Part shown: positions 28,661 to 37,885 of the stretch, piece after piece
How the letters are laid out: the number at the start of each line of letters is the position of its first letter
How positions within the stretch are numbered: position 1 is the first letter of the stretch
Assembly (NCBI GenBank): GCA_024275895.1
Contig: JAJRYE010000044.1
Span: 1-64,000 of the forward strand
Direction of reading: 5' to 3'
Length of the DNA stretch: 64,000 nucleotides
DNA from: Alphaproteobacteria bacterium
GTDB taxonomy: Bacteria > Pseudomonadota > Alphaproteobacteria > Rhizobiales > BM303
Program-made: the position numbers and the translations under genes
The notes under the pieces: generated by a model
Database searches by the model: none
Told to the model about the DNA's origin: nothing
Seen by the model: the letters and a program-made list of their open reading frames with translations, nothing else

Positions 28661-29269
28661 CTATTTGCAGTTCAGATCAGATGAGGCGGATTTCTTGCCA
28701 TCGCAATTGACCATTGTGGTCGCCCCTTCCGTCACGGGTTTACCGTGTTTTTTATTGGCTTTGAGTCGCGCGGCCTCGGCCCTGGCGTCAATAACCGCGC
28801 CTCTTTTACGCCCCTTCTGCCAGAACAAAACCTTGCTGGTAAGTTTCTTGTCTTTTTCCGCCAAAGACGCATTTTCCTTGTTCAGGGTGCGGCGGATATC
28901 AGGATCGGCCCTGCCGGTACCGATTTTGTCCAGCAAGGCGCTCTCGCCGCGGCTGGCCCCTTTTGAGCGCCCGCCCGTTCCCCCGAATACGCTCTCGCGC
29001 GCCGCCAGTCTGGGGTCAACCCGGCTTAGCGGCGGCGCGCCTTTTTGCGGCGGGCGCAAATCATAATTGGGCGGCACCACCAGCGGCGCCTTGGTGACAA
29101 CGGCAAATTCATCCGGGGCGTTTTTATCAAGCCCCAGGGTTTCGCGCAAAGACCCCTTGCCCTTGGTGCCGATGGAACAGCCGGCAACGGCAAACCCGGT
29201 GACAATGAGCATCGCGGCGATGCCGATGCGTCTTGCCCCCGACGGGCCGGTGAAACGTAAAAATGCCAT
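28661..29269 (-). CDS. DUF3035 lipoprotein
   Basis: This 202-residue protein has a lipoprotein signal with the lipobox VAGC at about residue 31. The conserved DUF3035 core follows: DEFAVVTKAPLVVPPNYDLRPP near residue 53, then an arginine- and proline-rich stretch. The rest is low-complexity and probably extended. The function is unknown. The gene sits immediately after lspA, the lipoprotein signal peptidase that would process it, a conserved alphaproteobacterial arrangement. Confidence 0.88.
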   Translation of the reverse strand: MAFLRFTGPSGARRIGIAAMLIVTGFAVAGCSIGTKGKGSLRETLGLDKNAPDEFAVVTKAPLVVPPNYDLRPPQKGAPPLSRVDPRLAARESVFGGTGGRSKGASRGESALLDKIGTGRADPDIRRTLNKENASLAEKDKKLTSKVLFWQKGRKRGAVIDARAEAARLKANKKHGKPVTEGATTMVNCDGKKSASSDLNCK

Positions 29270-29338
29270 TAAGTTCGCCCTTCAACAAAAAGGATGTCTC
29301 ATCCCCGCGTAATCAGGTAGCTGTGATTTTTGGTCATT

Positions 29339-29845
29339 TTATGACCACCCGTTCGACTTGTCACCGCCGCCGCCAATCAAAGTGTCATACAATAGCAGCG
29401 CCACGCCTGCAACAATGGCCGTATCGGCAAGATTGAAGACATACCAGTAAAAGCCAAAAGCATGCAGCGAGAAAAAGTCGGCCACTGCGCCATAAATCCA
29501 GCGGTCAAGCGCATTGCCCAGCGCGCCGCCGATAATGCAGCCCAGCCCCAGCGCCAGCAGGAGATCGCGCGCCCGGCTGAGCCAGATGATGAGCGCCAGA
29601 ACCGTAAGCAGCGTAATGGCCAGCAAAATGCCGCGCCCCAGCGCTGTATCCTGCTGGAACAGCCCGTATGAAATGCCCTTGTTCCACACCATGATAAGGT
29701 CAAAAAACGGCGTTATACTGATCCGGCCGCGCGCCGGCATGTCGTAGATATAAAGCATCCAGTATTTGAATGACTGATCAATCATCAGGGCGGTCAGGGC
29801 GGTGATGAGACCGTAGCGGGAAGGTGTGCTGAAAAGTTTCCCCAT
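29339..29845 (-). CDS. lspA: Lipoprotein signal peptidase (signal peptidase II)
   Basis: LspA cleaves prolipoprotein signal peptides in the inner membrane. The 168-residue protein has four transmembrane helices. The two catalytic aspartates lie in GNALDRWIYGAVADF near residue 115 and NLADTAIVAG near residue 140. The start codon shares one base with the ileS stop (TGATG), so it is translationally coupled. An upstream frame from 29956 lies inside ileS and was not used. Confidence 0.95.
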   Translation of the reverse strand: MGKLFSTPSRYGLITALTALMIDQSFKYWMLYIYDMPARGRISITPFFDLIMVWNKGISYGLFQQDTALGRGILLAITLLTVLALIIWLSRARDLLLALGLGCIIGGALGNALDRWIYGAVADFFSLHAFGFYWYVFNLADTAIVAGVALLLYDTLIGGGGDKSNGWS

Positions 29846-32787
29846 CAACCGCTCAGAGCGTCCCATTCGCGAACCGCCGCCGCATCGCGCGCCGAAAGCT
29901 CCGGGAAATCCGGGTCCGCGCCTACATCGGGGAGGATTTTCCACGAGCGCTGGCATTTTTTGCCCCTTGCCAGTTCCGGCATCACGGCAACGCCCGCCAC
30001 ATCATCAAGCGTAAATGCGCCCTCGGGCGCTGCGCCCTTTACCAGTTTCGCCTGCGAGGTGATGGAAATCTCCGCCAGATCAACCCTGTCCATGGCCTCA
30101 AAAATGGCGTCATCGGAAACATACACCACCGGTGCGGCCTCAAGCGATGAGCCAATGCGTTTCTCGCGCCGTTCGATCTCCAGCGCTCCGGTCACCACCT
30201 TGCGCAGGGCCCGCACCTTGTCCCATTTGGCCGCCAGCGCATCATCGCGCCAGTTTTGCGGCACGTCCGGGAACTGGCGTAGATGCACCGAATCTTCATC
30301 AGACGGGAACCGCGTCAGCCAGACTTCCTCCATGGTGAAACACAGCATCGGCGCGGCCCAGGCGGTCAGACACATAAACACCTCGTCCAGAACCGTGCGG
30401 CACGAGCGCCGCGTGATGGACGAGGCCGCATCACAATAAAGCGCATCCTTGCGGATATCAAAATAAAACGCCGACAAGTCAATCGTGGCAAAGTGAAACA
30501 GGGCCGAGAACACCTTCTTGAAGTCAAAATCGTGATAGCCACGGCGCACGATTTCATCAAGCTCCACCAGCCGGTGCAAAATAATGCGCTCAAGTTCGGG
30601 CATATCCGCCACCGCCACCCGCTCGGTTGCCTCGAACCCGTGCAGATTTCCGAGCAGAAAGCGCAAGGTATTGCGCAGTTTGCGGTAGGCGTCCGTATTG
30701 GTCTTGATGATCTCCGGGCCGATGCGCATGTCTTCCCAGTAATCCGACGTGCTCACCCACAGACGCAAAATCTCCGCGCCGTTCTGTTTGGTGATGTCTT
30801 GCGGAAACACCTGATTGCCGAGCGATTTCGACATCTTGCGCCCGTCCTCGGCCATGATAAACCCATGGGTCAGCACCGCATCATAAGGCGCTCTGCCCCT
30901 TGTGCCGCAGCTCTCCAGCAGCGAGGAATGGAACCAGCCGCGATGCTGGTCGGAGCCTTCCAGATACAGATCGGCGGGCCATTTCAAATCCCATTTGCCT
31001 TTATTATGCTCTTCTTCGAGCACAAAGGCATGGGTCGAGCCACTATCGAACCACACATCAAGAATGTCCGAAACCTGCTCCCACTCCTCAATATTATCCA
31101 CATGGCCTTGCAAAAAGCGCTCCTTGGCCCCCTCCTCAAACCATGCATCCGCGCCGTGCTCCTCAAAAGCGCTCGCAATGCGTTCATTCACTACCTCGTC
31201 CCGCAGCAATTCGCCCGATGCCTTGTTGACGAACACAGTCAGCGGCACTCCCCATGCCCGCTGGCGTGAGATCACCCAGTCAGGCCGGTTCTCGATCATC
31301 GAATGCAAACGGCGTTGGCCACCAGGCGGTACAAAGCGGGTTTCATCAATGGCGCCCAGCGCCCGGTCGCGCAGAGTGTCAGCTGGCCTGTCCAGATCCT
31401 TGTCCATGGCAATAAACCATTGCGGCGTATTGCGGAAAATCACCGGCGCTTTCGATCGCCATGAATGTGGATACTGATGCTTGAGACGGCCACGGGCAAA
31501 CAGGGCATTGCGCTCTATCAGTTCACCGATCACCCGCCGGTTGGCATCGCCCTTCTTGCCCTTCTCATTGATAACCCGCGCCGCGCCGTCCGGTGCATCA
31601 GGCCCGAAGCCCGGCGCATCATTGGTAAAAAACCCTGCATCATCAACGGTGAACGGAATGGCGGTATCAATCCCGCGATCTTCAAGCTCGCGGGATTTTG
31701 CCGTCCAGATATCAAAATCATCCGCACCGTGTCCGGGCGCTGTGTGTACAAAGCCGGTGCCGGTTTCGTCGGTGACATGATCGCCCTCTAGCAGAGGGAT
31801 ATAAAACTCATAGCCACCGCCCAACCCCTTGAACGGATGCTTGCAGACAATTTTCCCAAGGGTTCCAGCAGTAACATCTTCAAGTCGGCTCAGTGTCAAT
31901 TTAGCCTGAGCCGCGCTCTCGCCAGCCAGAACATCGGCAAAAACCAGTTTTTCGCCCGGCTGTGGGCCAAAGTCATTTTCTGCGGCCGCAACCTCATAAA
32001 TCCCATAGGTAATCCTGTCCGAAAAACAAATGGCGCGGTTGCCGGGGATGGTCCACGGGGTAGTGGTCCAGATAACCACCGAGCAACCCGCAAGCGGACC
32101 ATCGGCAACCGGAAACTTCACCCAGATCGTCTCCGATTCATAATCATGATACTCAACCTCCGCCTCCGCCAGCGCGGTCTGTTCCACAACCGACCACATC
32201 ACCGGCTTTGAGCCGCGATAAAGCGTGCCGTTCATCAGGAATTTCTGGAACTCGCGGGCAATCTGCGCCTCGGCGGCGAAATTCATTGTGGTGTAGGGAT
32301 TTTCCCAATCGCCGATAACCCCGAGCCGTTTGAATTCCTCGCGCTGGACATCAATCCACTTGCGCGCGAATTCGCGGCATTCATGGCGAAAGTCGTTTAT
32401 CGGCACATCATCCTTGTTTTTACCCTTTGAGCGGTATTTTTCCTCGATCTTCCACTCGATGGGCAGGCCGTGGCAATCCCAACCCGGCACATAGTCCGCA
32501 TCCTTGCCCATCATCTGCATTGATCGCACGATGATATCTTTCAGGATTTTATTCAAGGCTGTGCCCAGATGAATATGGCCATTGGCGTAAGGCGGCCCGT
32601 CATGCAGCACATATTTCTCGCGCCCCTTCGCCTCCTCGCGCAGGCTCTTGTAGAGATCAAGTTTTCCCCAGCGCTCCAGCCATTCGGGCTCGCGTTTGGG
32701 CAGCCCTGCCCGCATGGGAAAGGAGGTTTTTGGCAAAAACAGCGTCTTGCGCCAGTCGCGCGGGCCCGAATCAGTGGTGTCAGACAT
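29845..32787 (-). CDS. ileS: Isoleucine--tRNA ligase
   Basis: IleS charges tRNA-Ile. The 980-residue class I synthetase begins with the usual [21 protein letters not shown]. The HIGH signature region [15 protein letters not shown] reads HLGT rather than HIGH, while [10 protein letters not shown] (KMSKS) near residue 635 is standard. The editing domain lies at about residues 200-400. The C-terminal region has only one cysteine ([11 protein letters not shown]), so the zinc finger of enterobacterial IleS is reduced or absent. The longer-than-usual length comes from an insertion in the editing/connective region. No T-box leader is expected or seen. lspA follows by a one-base overlap. Confidence 0.96.
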   Translation of the reverse strand: MSDTTDSGPRDWRKTLFLPKTSFPMRAGLPKREPEWLERWGKLDLYKSLREEAKGREKYVLHDGPPYANGHIHLGTALNKILKDIIVRSMQMMGKDADYVPGWDCHGLPIEWKIEEKYRSKGKNKDDVPINDFRHECREFARKWIDVQREEFKRLGVIGDWENPYTTMNFAAEAQIAREFQKFLMNGTLYRGSKPVMWSVVEQTALAEAEVEYHDYESETIWVKFPVADGPLAGCSVVIWTTTPWTIPGNRAICFSDRITYGIYEVAAAENDFGPQPGEKLVFADVLAGESAAQAKLTLSRLEDVTAGTLGKIVCKHPFKGLGGGYEFYIPLLEGDHVTDETGTGFVHTAPGHGADDFDIWTAKSRELEDRGIDTAIPFTVDDAGFFTNDAPGFGPDAPDGAARVINEKGKKGDANRRVIGELIERNALFARGRLKHQYPHSWRSKAPVIFRNTPQWFIAMDKDLDRPADTLRDRALGAIDETRFVPPGGQRRLHSMIENRPDWVISRQRAWGVPLTVFVNKASGELLRDEVVNERIASAFEEHGADAWFEEGAKERFLQGHVDNIEEWEQVSDILDVWFDSGSTHAFVLEEEHNKGKWDLKWPADLYLEGSDQHRGWFHSSLLESCGTRGRAPYDAVLTHGFIMAEDGRKMSKSLGNQVFPQDITKQNGAEILRLWVSTSDYWEDMRIGPEIIKTNTDAYRKLRNTLRFLLGNLHGFEATERVAVADMPELERIILHRLVELDEIVRRGYHDFDFKKVFSALFHFATIDLSAFYFDIRKDALYCDAASSITRRSCRTVLDEVFMCLTAWAAPMLCFTMEEVWLTRFPSDEDSVHLRQFPDVPQNWRDDALAAKWDKVRALRKVVTGALEIERREKRIGSSLEAAPVVYVSDDAIFEAMDRVDLAEISITSQAKLVKGAAPEGAFTLDDVAGVAVMPELARGKKCQRSWKILPDVGADPDFPELSARDAAAVREWDALSG

Positions 32788-32887
32788 AAGAAAAATCCAA
32801 ATTATTCCTGCGCGCGCGTTCTAACAGAGCATGGGGGAATAATAAAGGGCCGTGTTGGTTTCGCTTGCTTGAGGATTTTTGTTTGAT

Positions 32888-33101
32888 GTTTTCCGCCTGC
32901 CTCCGGCGTGCGTCCGTTCGCGGGCTGGCGCTGGCTTTCGCCAGCTTGCCCTGCCACGGAGGGGGGAGGGGGGCTTACGGTTTTGCGTCCACGATCAGGG
33001 CTCACGGCCTTGCGCCCACGGCCGCGACGGCGGCCCGGCGCTCCTGCGCCGCCCCCATGGAGGCCCGAGCGTCAGCGAGGAATAGCCGCGAATGATATAA
33101 G
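32888..33101 (+). repeat. Dispersed repeat modules A+B, copy at 32.9 kb
   Basis: Module A (32888-32968) begins GTTTTCCGCCTGCC, contains the hairpin GCTGGC-TTTC-GCCAGC and closes at GCCACGGAGGGGGG. Module B follows directly, with CGCCCACGGCCGCGACGG, the hairpin GGCGC-TCCT-GCGCC and the A+T tail GCGAATGATATAAG. The same A+B order and orientation recurs at 35820-36041 with about nine of ten bases identical by eye. It sits between ileS and the DUF4332 gene. Confidence 0.85.
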
Positions 33102-33104
33102 CTA

Positions 33105-33162
33105 ATGCCCGCGACGGCGGCCCGGGGCGCAGCCCCGAATAGCCGTGAGCGATATAAATTAA
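33105..33162 (+). repeat. Partial second module B end
   Basis: Directly after the 32.9 kb A+B copy comes a second, shorter B-like end. It has CGCGACGGCGGCCC, a variant hairpin GGGGC-GCA-GCCCC in place of the usual stem, then GAATAGCCGTGAGCGATATAA and an A+T tail. It stops eight bases before the DUF4332 stop codon. Confidence 0.75.
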
Positions 33163-33169
33163 TCGCGAT

Positions 33170-33580
33170 CTAATATGTCATCGTGGCGGGCAGTTCCTTG
33201 GCTTGCGCCACCCAGTCTTCCACCGATTTCAGGCTCGGCGTCTGGCGCACCAGTTTTTTCTCCGCATTCACTTCCAGCATGGCGGCGTGCAGATTGGCCG
33301 GGTTGCGGTGCCTGAGTTCTTTTACCGTATCCACACCGGCTTTTTCCAGCAATTCGGAATATTCCTCGCCGACCCCTTTGACGCGCATCAGATCGGCCAT
33401 ATTGGTCCAGTCGCGGATCATGGATTCTGAAATGCCTGTGATCTCTGCCATGGTCTTGCGGCCCTTTTTATCGGCACAGGCCTTGAGCAATGCACCGGTT
33501 GTGCGAATTCCCGCCGCAACCAGTTTTTCACCATAAGAAGGGCCGATGCCTTCAATTTTCGTAATCGAATAACTACTCAT
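33170..33580 (-). CDS. DUF4332 helix-hairpin-helix protein
   Basis: This 136-residue protein is made of tandem helix-hairpin-helix repeats of the DUF4332 type. The first is ITKIEGIGPSYGEKLVAAGI near residue 6, and the second is MRVKGVGEEYSELLEKAGV near residue 67. Such domains bind DNA or act as protein interaction modules, and no enzyme domain is attached here. The start follows AAGGAG ten bases upstream; an earlier ATG at 33607 is less likely. It is the first gene inside a block bracketed by two direct copies of the A+B repeat. Confidence 0.88.
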   Translation of the reverse strand: MSSYSITKIEGIGPSYGEKLVAAGIRTTGALLKACADKKGRKTMAEITGISESMIRDWTNMADLMRVKGVGEEYSELLEKAGVDTVKELRHRNPANLHAAMLEVNAEKKLVRQTPSLKSVEDWVAQAKELPATMTY

Positions 33581-33676
33581 GATCTTGCGCTCCTTTGCGT
33601 CTGACAAACATATAGCTCACGCCAAACGCGCCTTGCGGCGCTTCGGCACCGTTATAAATTTAAAAACCACTCCCCC

Positions 33677-34093
33677 TTAAATAAACTGATCCAGCCCGGG
33701 AATGGAGGAGACAATATCGCCCACTACATCCTCGCCGACCTTTTCCCTGGCAAAACCCAGAACTTCCTTGCCAAGCCCCTGCACCTGATCCGTGCTCAGC
33801 CCGGCTTCCTTAAGCTCGGAAAGGGCGCTCATGGCCCCCATGGCGCCGCCCATGGAACCGCCCATCATGCCGCCCAGCGAGCCCATCATGGCGCCAAGAC
33901 CGCCGCCGCCGCCGCTTTCGGAGCCGGCCTGTTCAAGCAGCTCGCTCGCGCCGGGGATCGCCTCGAGCAACTGCGAGACCTTGTCTTCCGGACCGGCGGA
34001 TTTGAGCAGATTGAGGATAATGCCCACCGCCTTGTTGGCGAGGCTTTCGTCAATTCCCAGCATTGATGTAAGTCTTGAAATCAGTTCTTCCAC
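33677..34093 (-). CDS. Small helical protein, DUF2267/DUF2780-like
   Basis: This 138-residue protein starts VEELISRLTSMLGIDESLANKA, a pattern I associate with DUF2267/DUF2780-like proteins, and continues through VGIILNLLKSAGPEDKVSQLL. A central Gly/Met-rich linker (about residues 60-88) is followed by a helical tail ending SIPGLDQFI. GTG is taken as start because AGGAG lies seven bases upstream; the ATG at 34132 would add unrelated residues. No membrane helix or signal is seen. The function is unknown. The family name is my reading by resemblance. Confidence 0.6.
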   Translation of the reverse strand: MEELISRLTSMLGIDESLANKAVGIILNLLKSAGPEDKVSQLLEAIPGASELLEQAGSESGGGGGLGAMMGSLGGMMGGSMGGAMGAMSALSELKEAGLSTDQVQGLGKEVLGFAREKVGEDVVGDIVSSIPGLDQFI

Positions 34094-34269
34094 GTTACTA
34101 CTCCTGATTGATCCTTCGCGGCTGCGGCGCAATTCATTTGTGTTCCTGAAAATCTATTACACATCACCCCGGTTTTGCCAACCCGATTCGGGCATATATA
34201 CGATTGCTAGAAGCCCGCAGGCTTTATATAAGATGGGTTGCAGGTCATATTAACAAGAAAGCGGAAGCG

Positions 34270-35796
34270 ATGAACCCGGACGGCAAGATTTTTCTCGGCA
34301 AGAGTGTAAAACCTGAATATCTCACATTGAAGCTGGCCAACCGTCACGGGCTGGTCGCGGGGGCAACCGGCACCGGCAAGACCGTATCGCTGCAAATTCT
34401 TGCCGAGGGATTTTCATCGCAGGGCGTGCCGGTGTTTTGCGCCGATGTAAAAGGCGATCTCTCCGGCATTGCGGTCAAGGGAACTTCAAAGGATTTTCTC
34501 GAAAAACGCGCCCGGAAAATTGATTTTCACGATTATGACTATGAAGCCTTCCCGGTAATTTTCTGGGATCTGTTCGGCGAGCAGGGCCACCCCGTCCGTA
34601 CCACGGTCTCGGAAATGGGCCCGCTGCTGCTCTCGCGCCTGCTGGGGCTCAATGAAACCCAGGAGGGGGTTTTGAACATCGCCTTCCGGCTATCGGACGA
34701 AGAAGGCCTGGCGCTGCTGGATTTAAAAGATTTGCGCGCCCTGATGGTCAATGTCGCCGAGCGCTCATCGGAGCTCTCGGCCGAATACGGCAATGTCTCG
34801 AAAGCTTCTGTCGGTGCCATCCAGCGGCGTCTGCTGGTGCTGGAAGAGCAAGGGGCGGAAAACTTCTTTGGCGAACCGGCGCTCGATATCCGCGACATGA
34901 TGCGCATCGACCGCGACGGGCGCGGTTTTATCTCGGTTCTGGCCGCCGACAAGCTGATGCACGCGCCGCAGCTTTACGCCACCTTCCTGCTCTGGCTGCT
35001 GGCCGAATTGTTCGAGGAGCTTCCCGAAGTGGGCGATCCGGAAAAGCCCCGCCTGGTATTTTTCTTCGACGAGGCGCATCTGTTGTTTTCCGAAAGCCCC
35101 AAAGCGGTGCTGAACAAGATCGAACAGGTGGTGAAACTTATCCGTTCCAAGGGGGTGGGGGTGTATTTCGTGACCCAGAACCCGCTCGATGTGCCTGATT
35201 CGGTCCTCGCCCAGCTTGGCAACCGCATGCAGCATGCCCTTCGCGCCTATACCCCGCGCGAGCGCCGCGCGGTCAAAACCGCCGCCGACACCTTCCGCCC
35301 CAACCCAGACTTTGATGCTTTTGAGGTCATCACCAGGCTTGGCGTTGGTGAAGCCTTGATCTCGACACTGGAGAAAAAGGGCGTCCCCTCCATCGTGCAG
35401 CGCACCCTGGTGCGCCCGCCTTCCTCGCGTCTGGGGCCGATTGACAGATCCGAACGCCGCGATGTGATGGCCAGCAGTCCGGTGCGCGGTCTTTATGACA
35501 AAACTCTCGACCGCGAATCGGCCTATGAAATTCTCCACAAACGCGCCGAGGAAAAGGCGCGGGCGGAAGAAGAGCAGGCGCGGCGCGAGCAAGAGGCCAA
35601 AGCGGCGGCCAACCGGGCGCGCGAGGAAAACCGCTACGATTACGAGCGCGGCACCAGGGCGCGCCGCCCGGCGCGGCGCTCCAACCGCATGGGGGTGGGC
35701 GAGGCCATCGCCAAATCCTTCGGCCGCTCCATAGCCTCATCGGTGGGCCGCATGCTGGTGCGCGGTATTTTAGGCGCAATCAAGAAGGGATTTTAA
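34270..35796 (+). CDS. HerA-like ATPase, DUF853 family
   Basis: This 508-residue protein is a FtsK/HerA-type P-loop ATPase of the DUF853 (YjgR-like) family. Walker A is GATGTGKTVSLQ near residue 33 and Walker B is LVFFFDEAHLLF near residue 262, followed by the sensor-like VYFVTQNPLD. The C-terminal third ends in a basic, charged helix (EEKARAEEEQARREQEAKAA near 430) and an Arg-rich tail. HerA-like ATPases move DNA, but no NurA nuclease or phage-defence partner is adjacent. The start is chosen at MNPDGKIFLGKS, the conserved family N-terminus. Confidence 0.88.
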   Translation: MNPDGKIFLGKSVKPEYLTLKLANRHGLVAGATGTGKTVSLQILAEGFSSQGVPVFCADVKGDLSGIAVKGTSKDFLEKRARKIDFHDYDYEAFPVIFWDLFGEQGHPVRTTVSEMGPLLLSRLLGLNETQEGVLNIAFRLSDEEGLALLDLKDLRALMVNVAERSSELSAEYGNVSKASVGAIQRRLLVLEEQGAENFFGEPALDIRDMMRIDRDGRGFISVLAADKLMHAPQLYATFLLWLLAELFEELPEVGDPEKPRLVFFFDEAHLLFSESPKAVLNKIEQVVKLIRSKGVGVYFVTQNPLDVPDSVLAQLGNRMQHALRAYTPRERRAVKTAADTFRPNPDFDAFEVITRLGVGEALISTLEKKGVPSIVQRTLVRPPSSRLGPIDRSERRDVMASSPVRGLYDKTLDRESAYEILHKRAEEKARAEEEQARREQEAKAAANRAREENRYDYERGTRARRPARRSNRMGVGEAIAKSFGRSIASSVGRMLVRGILGAIKKGF

Positions 35797-35819
35797 GAAG
35801 GTATAAATTTTTATTTTTA

Positions 35820-36041
35820 GTTTTCCGCCCGCCTCTGGCGTGCGTCCGTTCGCGGGCTGGCGCTGGCTTTCGCCAGCTTGCCCTGCCACGGAGGGGGGAG
35901 CGGGTTCTCGGGACTCACGGTTTTGCGTCCACGCTCAGGGCTCACGGCCTTTCACCCACGGCCGCGACGGCGGCCCGGCGCTTTTGCGCCGCCCCCATGG
36001 AGGCCCGAGCGCCAGCGAGGAAAGGCCGCGAATGATATAAG
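35820..36041 (+). repeat. Dispersed repeat modules A+B, copy at 35.8 kb
   Basis: This copy has the same order and orientation as 32888-33101. Module A begins GTTTTCCGCCCGCCTCTGG with the hairpin GCTGGC-TTTC-GCCAGC. Module B contains ACGGCCGCGACGGCGGCC, the hairpin GGCGC-TTTT-GCGCC and the tail CGCGAATGATATAAG. The inner hairpin loops differ from the 32.9 kb copy, but the stems are the same. It lies 24 bases after the HerA-like gene and before the octaheme cytochrome. Confidence 0.85.
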
Positions 36042-36056
36042 TGTGACTTAGTCACA
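36042..36056. promoter_or_regulatory. Perfect palindrome upstream of the octaheme cytochrome
   Basis: TGTGAC-TTA-GTCACA forms a perfect 6-bp palindrome around a 3-bp centre, starting right where repeat module B ends and about 126 bases before the cytochrome start. It resembles half-sites of CRP/FNR-superfamily regulators (TGTGA...TCACA), but the spacing is 5 rather than 6 bases. It could be an operator for the following genes. This is untested. Confidence 0.45.
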
Positions 36057-36181
36057 AATCCTTGAAATTACTATATTTTGCGACAATTCGTCACCTGATA
36101 TCCCGGTTCGCTCTCCTGTATTCTCCCGGCCACTCAGGAAAATGTTATGTAATGCCTGACCCGTTTTGGATGGGGGATGTG

Positions 36182-37885
36182 ATGTTGCACAGATTGTCTG
36201 CTCTTGCGATTTGTCTCGGACTTTGCCTCGCCATCGCAACCGGCGCGATGGCGGCACATGATCCGGGCAAGGCCGTGAGCGGCGGGATTGATGAATATAA
36301 GAACCTCTCTCCGGCAATAACGTTGCCAAAATCGCAAAACACCTCCACAACCGATCATTCCAGACTTAAAGAACTGCAAGGCCCTTTCGCCGATGGCCCT
36401 GCGGTTACCAAGGCTTGCCTTTCCTGCCACAACAAGGCCGGCGAGCAGTTCTTGCATTCGATCCACTGGAAATGGCAATACAGGCAACCCAAAACGGGGC
36501 AGATTCTGGGCAAGAAAACCCTGATCAACAATTTCTGCACCAATGCGCGCGGCAATGAGGGCATGTGCTCCCAGTGCCACGCCGCCTATAACCACAAGAC
36601 TTACGATTTTGACTACAAGAACACCGCCAATATCGACTGCGTCGTCTGCCATGACCAGACCGGCACCTATTACCGCACCCCCTCCACCCGGGGCTCCCCG
36701 GCCTGTGCCGTCATGTTTGAGGGCAAGACACCCATTGACTGGGTGAAAGTGGCGCAAAATGTCGGTAAACCCACACGGCAAAACTGCGGCAGTTGCCATT
36801 TTTACGGCGGCGGCGGCGACAATGTCAAACATGGCGATCTGTCCTCCGTCCTCACGGCGCCATCAAGGGCGGTCGATATTCATATGGCGGCGGACGGGTT
36901 GAATTTCCCCTGTCAGAAATGCCATGTCACCGGGCAGCATATAACCGCCGGCTCCCGCTATCAGATGCTGGCGGTGGACCCTGAGGGCACGGGCGAGCCC
37001 GGCGAGCGGCGTCACGCGGCAAGCTGTGCCTCGTGTCACGGCAACCAGCCCCATCCCGTGACCTCCCTGAAGGGCATCAAACTCAACGGCCATGTTGACC
37101 GGGTGGCGTGCGAGAGCTGCCACATCCCTGAATTTGCCAGGGGCGGCGTGGCGACCAAAACCGACTGGGACTGGCGCAGTGCCGGCAAACTGAAAAACGG
37201 CGAGGGCTACTATATCAAGGGCTATACCCAGGGCAATGGCGAGCACCGCAAGACCTATAAATCGATCAAGGGCAGTTTCAAATACGCTGAAAACGTCAAG
37301 CCGGTCTATAAATGGTTTGACGGCACCATGCGCTACACAACGATTGACACCAGATTCGACCCGGCCAAAACCCCGATCGAGATCAATTCCTTCAAGGGCG
37401 CTTTTGATGATCCGGGCTCACGCATCTGGCCCTTCAAGCGCATGAACACCTTTCAGCCCTATGACAAGGGCAACAATACCCTTGTTTACACTCATTTATG
37501 GGGCAAGGATGACGCCGCCTTCTGGGGCAATTACGATATGGGCAAGGCGATTGCTTTTGGCATGAAGCAGGCGGGCAAACCCTATAGCGGCGAGTTTGGC
37601 TATATCAATACCATTTCCTGGTGGCCGATTACCCATATGGTGGCGCCGAAAGACAAGGCGCTGGCCTGCTCGCAGTGCCACGCCAGAAACGGGCGGCTGG
37701 CCAATCTTTCCGGTTTTTACATGCCCGGCCGCGATGGCTGGAAATGGCTCGACTGGCTTGGCTGGCTGATGATTGCGGGAGCCTTTGTGGTTGCCCTTGG
37801 CCATGGAACCGCGCGCTTTATCCTGTGCCGGAAAAAGGCCATCGCCCAGTGCCGCGATGAGGAGGACAAAAAATGCCGGGAGTAA
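36182..37885 (+). CDS. Octaheme tetrathionate-reductase-type cytochrome c
   Basis: The 567-residue precursor has a signal peptide (MLHRLSALAICLGLCLAIATG) and eight CxxCH heme sites. In order they read CLSCH, CSQCH, CVVCH, CGSCH, CQKCH, CASCH, CESCH and CSQCH. The layout matches octaheme tetrathionate reductase (OTR), known to reduce tetrathionate, nitrite and hydroxylamine in vitro. A transmembrane helix near residues 525-545 (WLGWLMIAGAFVVALGHG) anchors it to the inner membrane. The start was placed at the signal peptide, with GGGGGA just upstream. The cytochrome b gene overlaps it by 13 bases and is the likely quinol-side partner. The physiological substrate is unknown. Confidence 0.9.
   Translation: MLHRLSALAICLGLCLAIATGAMAAHDPGKAVSGGIDEYKNLSPAITLPKSQNTSTTDHSRLKELQGPFADGPAVTKACLSCHNKAGEQFLHSIHWKWQYRQPKTGQILGKKTLINNFCTNARGNEGMCSQCHAAYNHKTYDFDYKNTANIDCVVCHDQTGTYYRTPSTRGSPACAVMFEGKTPIDWVKVAQNVGKPTRQNCGSCHFYGGGGDNVKHGDLSSVLTAPSRAVDIHMAADGLNFPCQKCHVTGQHITAGSRYQMLAVDPEGTGEPGERRHAASCASCHGNQPHPVTSLKGIKLNGHVDRVACESCHIPEFARGGVATKTDWDWRSAGKLKNGEGYYIKGYTQGNGEHRKTYKSIKGSFKYAENVKPVYKWFDGTMRYTTIDTRFDPAKTPIEINSFKGAFDDPGSRIWPFKRMNTFQPYDKGNNTLVYTHLWGKDDAAFWGNYDMGKAIAFGMKQAGKPYSGEFGYINTISWWPITHMVAPKDKALACSQCHARNGRLANLSGFYMPGRDGWKWLDWLGWLMIAGAFVVALGHGTARFILCRKKAIAQCRDEEDKKCRE

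Noticed and set aside
30283-31269. 328-codon frame antisense to ileS
   Set aside because: It is inside the well-conserved ileS and has no own domain.
32879-33105. Short open frames inside the A+B repeats considered as genes
   Set aside because: The same translations recur at each repeat copy (Pro/Arg/Ala-rich), with no start sites of their own.
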